Below are positions 5,979-8,137 of a DNA stretch of 8,137 bases, in pieces; positions within the stretch are counted from its first letter, which is position 1; each line of letters begins with the position of its first letter. Under the pieces are notes generated by a model. It worked only from the letters and a program-made list of their open reading frames with translations. It was not told the DNA's origin and did not search any database. Origin of the DNA: Pseudomonadota bacterium (GTDB lineage Bacteria; Pseudomonadota; Alphaproteobacteria; Acetobacterales; Acetobacteraceae); the NCBI GenBank assembly GCA_021807465.1, contig JAKBCX010000052.1, positions 1-8,137 on the forward strand, written 5' to 3'. The position numbers were made by a program, and so were the translations under genes.

Positions 5979-6992
5979 ATGACAATGACGGACTTATACC
6001 CCTCGCGCCGGACCGCTAAAGCTTCTCTGCAGTTGCGGCAGGACCCGGTGGTGTACCAGAAATGGACCGGAGACGCGCCATTGAGCCGGACGCAAAAGGG
6101 GTTTTACGAAGAGAATGGCTATTTAGTGATCGAGGATTTGTTTTCGGCGGAAGAGATTGCATTGTTGCAGCAAACGGCAATGCAACTGGTGAAAGCTCCA
6201 GCCGGGATAGATCCGGAGACGATTATTACGGAGCGCGGCAGCCGTGAAGTGCGGTCGATTTTTGCCATTCATGAGCAGAACAAGCTGATCGCCCGCCTGG
6301 CCGCGGACCAGCGTTTGGCTGGTGCCGCGCGGTTTTTGCTGGGCGATGAGGTTTATGTTCATCAATCACGCCTGAATTATAAGCCGGGTTTCGAGGGCAA
6401 GGAATTCTATTGGCATTCGGATTTCGAAACATGGCACGTGGAGGATGGCATGCCGCGCATGAGGGCCTTGTCGGTTTCTGTGCTGCTGGCGGAGAATAAC
6501 GCCAATAACGGGCCGCTTATGCTCATGCCTGGGTCTCACCGCTCTTACGTTACTTGTGTGGGGGAGACACCGGAGGAGCATTACAAGGCTTCGCTGAAGA
6601 AGCAGGAATATGGTGTTCCGGACCATGACTCGCTGAACCGGCTGGCGGCGGCGCATGGCGTGGAAGCGGCAACAGGCAAGGCTGGTACGGTTATTTTGTT
6701 TGACTGCAACACCATGCATGGATCGAATGGCAATATAACGCCGTTTCCGCGTGCCAATTTGTTTGTTGTGTATAATGCGTGCGCCAATGCGCTGATTGAG
6801 CCATTTGGTCCGAAATCGCCGCGGCCCTGGTTTATCGCCAGCCGCGATTTTGCGCCTCTGCGCATTGCACAGGGGGCCTTACGCCGCGCGACAAGGCGGC
6901 ATGACCATTCCGCTGCCAGGCAGGCGCCGCGCGCTAGGGCTGGCCACAGCCACCCTGGTGGGAACAGCTCTGCCGGCGCTGGCGCAAACTGA
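5979..6992 (+). CDS. ectD: Ectoine 5-hydroxylase EctD with an apparently frameshifted C-terminus
   Basis: EctD hydroxylates ectoine to 5-hydroxyectoine with Fe(II), O2 and 2-oxoglutarate. The signature FYWHSDFETWHVEDGMP is at 143-159, with iron ligands H146, D148 and H247 (MHGSNGN) and the likely 2-oxoglutarate arginine R258 (FPRANLF). The ATG at 5979 is preceded by GGAGAAGGGG (5964-5973); an in-frame GTG at 5958 touching the ectC stop is less likely. The open frame runs to 6992 and gives 337 residues, but the family ends near 300. After RDFAPLRIAQG (about 289-299) the sequence becomes an arginine- and alanine-rich tail that overlaps ehuB in another frame. One extra G in the run at 6872-6876 would give GGLTPRDKAA and a stop at 6902-6904, 308 residues in all, overlapping the ehuB ATG. 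All catalytic residues lie before the change, so activity may remain. Confidence 0.93.
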   Translation: MTMTDLYPSRRTAKASLQLRQDPVVYQKWTGDAPLSRTQKGFYEENGYLVIEDLFSAEEIALLQQTAMQLVKAPAGIDPETIITERGSREVRSIFAIHEQNKLIARLAADQRLAGAARFLLGDEVYVHQSRLNYKPGFEGKEFYWHSDFETWHVEDGMPRMRALSVSVLLAENNANNGPLMLMPGSHRSYVTCVGETPEEHYKASLKKQEYGVPDHDSLNRLAAAHGVEAATGKAGTVILFDCNTMHGSNGNITPFPRANLFVVYNACANALIEPFGPKSPRPWFIASRDFAPLRIAQGALRRATRRHDHSAARQAPRARAGHSHPGGNSSAGAGAN

Positions 6993-7110
6993 TGCGACGC
7001 TTAAAATATTGCGAAGTCGTGGTGAAATCCGCGCGGCCATTGCTGATGAGGTGCCGTATGGCTACTTGGATGCAAACGGCCAGGCGGCTGGCATAGGCCC
7101 CAGCGTGGCA
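6901..7110 (+). pseudogene. ehuB: 5' fragment of ehuB, ectoine/hydroxyectoine ABC importer binding protein
   Basis: The first 65-70 codons resemble the start of EhuB, the periplasmic binding protein of the EhuABCD importer. There is a signal peptide with a basic start (GRRRALGLA), hydrophobic core and a likely cleavage site after ALPALA. The mature N-terminus follows: TLKILRSRGEIRAAIADEV, then PYGYLDANGQAAGIGP. The twin arginines leave Tat export possible. Similarity ends at about 7100-7115, where the same frame enters an IS630 transposase fragment. It stays open to a stop at 7354-7356, giving at most a 151-residue fusion without the ligand-binding lobes. No ehuC, ehuD or ehuA follows. The ATG overlaps the inferred ancestral ectD stop (ATGA), which points to an origin as the fifth gene of the ect operon. 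A different family 3 amino-acid-type binding protein is possible, but the position favours EhuB. Confidence 0.75.
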
Positions 7111-7547
7111 CGGCTGCCAGGCAAGTCGCCCTTTGGCCATTGGAACACCATGACCTTTCTGGCCGCCTTGCGTCACGACCGCGTCGAGGCGCCATGCTGC
7201 TCAACCGGCCGATCAACGGCCAGCGCTTCCGTATCTATGTCGAGAAAGTGCTGTTCCCGACCCTCACGCCAGGCGATATCGTCAGCATGGACAATCTCGG
7301 CGCTCATAAATCCAGCGCCGTGCGCCAGGCCATCAGGGGCGCCGGAGCAAAACTGATCTTCCTGCCGAAATATTCCCCAGACCTGAAACCTATCGAAAAG
7401 CTCTTCGCCAAAATCAAACATCGCCTGCGAGAGGCACAGGCCAGAACCAAAGATGCAGTCTCAAACGCAATCGCAAAAATCCTGGAAACTATCAAACCTC
7501 AGGAATGCAAAAATTACTTCGCAAGCGCAGGGTATGAGCAAACCTAA
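7105..7547 (+). pseudogene. 3' half of an IS630-family transposase, truncated and frameshifted
   Basis: The segment encodes the C-terminal part of an IS630-type DDE transposase. LPGKSPFGHWNTMTFLAAL and RHDRVEAP (to about 7194) are in the ehuB frame. The rest, from LLNRPINGQRF (7197) to the stop at 7545-7547, is in another frame, consistent with one lost base near 7191-7196. Present are the second catalytic Asp in MDNLGAHK (codon 7290-7292) and the Glu in YSPDLKPIEKLF (7395-7397). The N-terminal DNA-binding part and the first catalytic Asp are missing, so it cannot work alone. The left end of the element is gone; the right end probably lies shortly after the stop but I could not define its terminal repeat. 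It abuts ehuB directly, so the event was more than a simple insertion. Confidence 0.85.
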
Positions 7548-7601
7548 TCTCATAATGCTCTAGGGGTGTTTGCGGCAGATCAAATATATTAGGCACTCTC
7601 G

Positions 7602-7610
7602 TGCTATAAT
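7602..7610 (+). promoter_or_regulatory. Extended -10 promoter upstream of the Lon-like gene
   Basis: TGCTATAAT is a perfect extended -10 element (TGn plus TATAAT). No good -35 lies 16-18 bases upstream, which is common for extended -10 promoters. Transcription would start near 7617, about 40 bases before the ATG at 7658. No heat-shock sigma32-like -10 was seen. Confidence 0.45.
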
Positions 7611-7657
7611 GCGTTACTTTGTGGGGGTAGGCGTTTTGCCTGGCTGGGGAGGTCGTG

Positions 7658-8137
7658 ATGCCAGAGGCCATTAAAAAACTACATTGGACTCAGCTTTACC
7701 GTGTTACGGAGATAAAGGGCTTGGCCTTTGCCACTACGGCGGAGTTGACACCCCTCTCTGGTCTACAAGAGCAGCCTAGGGCGCGGGAGGCTGTTACATT
7801 CGGCGCGGGCATGAGCCGTAGTGGGTTCAATATTTTTGCTATTGGCCCAGCAGGTTTACGAATCCAGCAATCGATAAAGAACATGGCAGCGGAAGTAGTG
7901 CGGAGCCACAAGCCGCCATGCGATTGGGTGTATGTGAATAATTTCCGCACGCCACACAAGCCGCTGGCCATTGCTTTACCCGGCCGGCGCGCGCCCATGT
8001 TCCATAAGGCAGTACATAATTTGATTGAGGATTTGCGTGTGACATTGCCCGCGCTGTTTGAGAGTGAGGATTACCAGAAGCGACGTACTGCTATTGAGCA
8101 AACGATCCAGGGCAAGACAGAAAGAGCTTTTTCCGCG
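7658..8137 (+). CDS. Lon-like AAA-family ATP-dependent protease, N-terminal part (3' end missing)
   Basis: The frame is open from ATG 7658 to the last base, 160 codons without a stop, so the gene continues beyond the window. GGGGAGG at 7646-7652 lies five bases before the ATG and supports this start; an adjacent in-frame GTG at 7655 is less likely. The sequence follows the N-terminus of Lon-related proteases of the LonB/YcbZ type: LAFATTAELTPLSGLQEQPRA in two parts (22-42), REAVTFGAGMSRSGFNIF (43-60), CDWVYVNNFRTPHKPLAIALP (88-108), LIEDLRVTLPALFESEDY (122-139), then a charged segment that begins a coiled region. The P-loop position reads AIGPAGLRIQQS (61-72) and lacks the usual GK[ST]. The protease Ser-Lys domain would lie beyond the window. 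It has its own promoter and is not part of the ect operon. Confidence 0.82.
   Translation, partial: MPEAIKKLHWTQLYRVTEIKGLAFATTAELTPLSGLQEQPRAREAVTFGAGMSRSGFNIFAIGPAGLRIQQSIKNMAAEVVRSHKPPCDWVYVNNFRTPHKPLAIALPGRRAPMFHKAVHNLIEDLRVTLPALFESEDYQKRRTAIEQTIQGKTERAFSA

Noticed and set aside
6796..6900. N-terminal extension of the ehuB frame upstream of ATG 6901
   Set aside because: It is an out-of-frame reading of the conserved EctD C-terminus; the signal peptide starts naturally at 6901.
7696..8045. Minus-strand open frames in the right end
   Set aside because: They oppose the Lon-like gene, which has a ribosome binding site and clear family sequence on the plus strand.
1..8137. tRNA, rRNA or CRISPR arrays
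   Set aside because: No cloverleaf-like segments, ribosomal RNA sequence or regularly spaced repeats were seen.

Overview
The window looks like chromosomal DNA of an alphaproteobacterium. The best guess is an acidophilic Acetobacteraceae of the Acidiphilium/Acidocella type, because an ectABCD hydroxyectoine cluster is known from Acidiphilium and the FixJ-like signalling module fits an alphaproteobacterium. This assignment is inference from gene content and style; no search was run.

Layout. Positions 1-2202 hold the 3' part of a large hybrid sensor kinase whose chain ends in a FixJ-like receiver plus LuxR-type helix-turn-helix. After an AT-rich gap (2203-2404) comes a small gene (2405-2977) that matches only the N-terminal, DNA-binding part of bacterial PolX. 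It converges on a MarR-family regulator (2988-3500, minus strand), a probable EctR. The regulator is divergent from ectA across a 188-209 bp AT-rich intergenic region. That region carries two imperfect palindromes, three copies of a CAAAA(A)TACTT element, a promoter and two competing hairpins.

The ectoine operon follows: ectA, ectB, ectC, ectD (3710-about 6904), tightly packed with ATGA-type overlaps or ribosome binding sites placed on or right after the preceding stop. Together the enzymes convert aspartate semialdehyde to diaminobutyrate (EctB), acetylate it (EctA), cyclise it to ectoine (EctC) and hydroxylate ectoine (EctD). All catalytic and metal-binding residues I could check are present. 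EctD appears to have lost its natural stop through a one-base contraction of a G run near its end, adding a non-homologous tail. Restoring one G gives a 308-residue EctD whose TGA overlaps the ATG of the next gene.

That next gene is the start of ehuB (periplasmic ectoine/hydroxyectoine-binding protein of an ABC importer). It is cut off after about 65-70 codons and fused to the 3' half of an IS630-family transposase, itself truncated and frameshifted. The cell therefore seems to have had a combined synthesis and recovery operon whose uptake half has been destroyed by an IS-associated rearrangement. After the IS remnant, an extended -10 promoter precedes the 5' part of a Lon-like AAA protease gene (7658 to the window end) with a non-canonical P-loop region.
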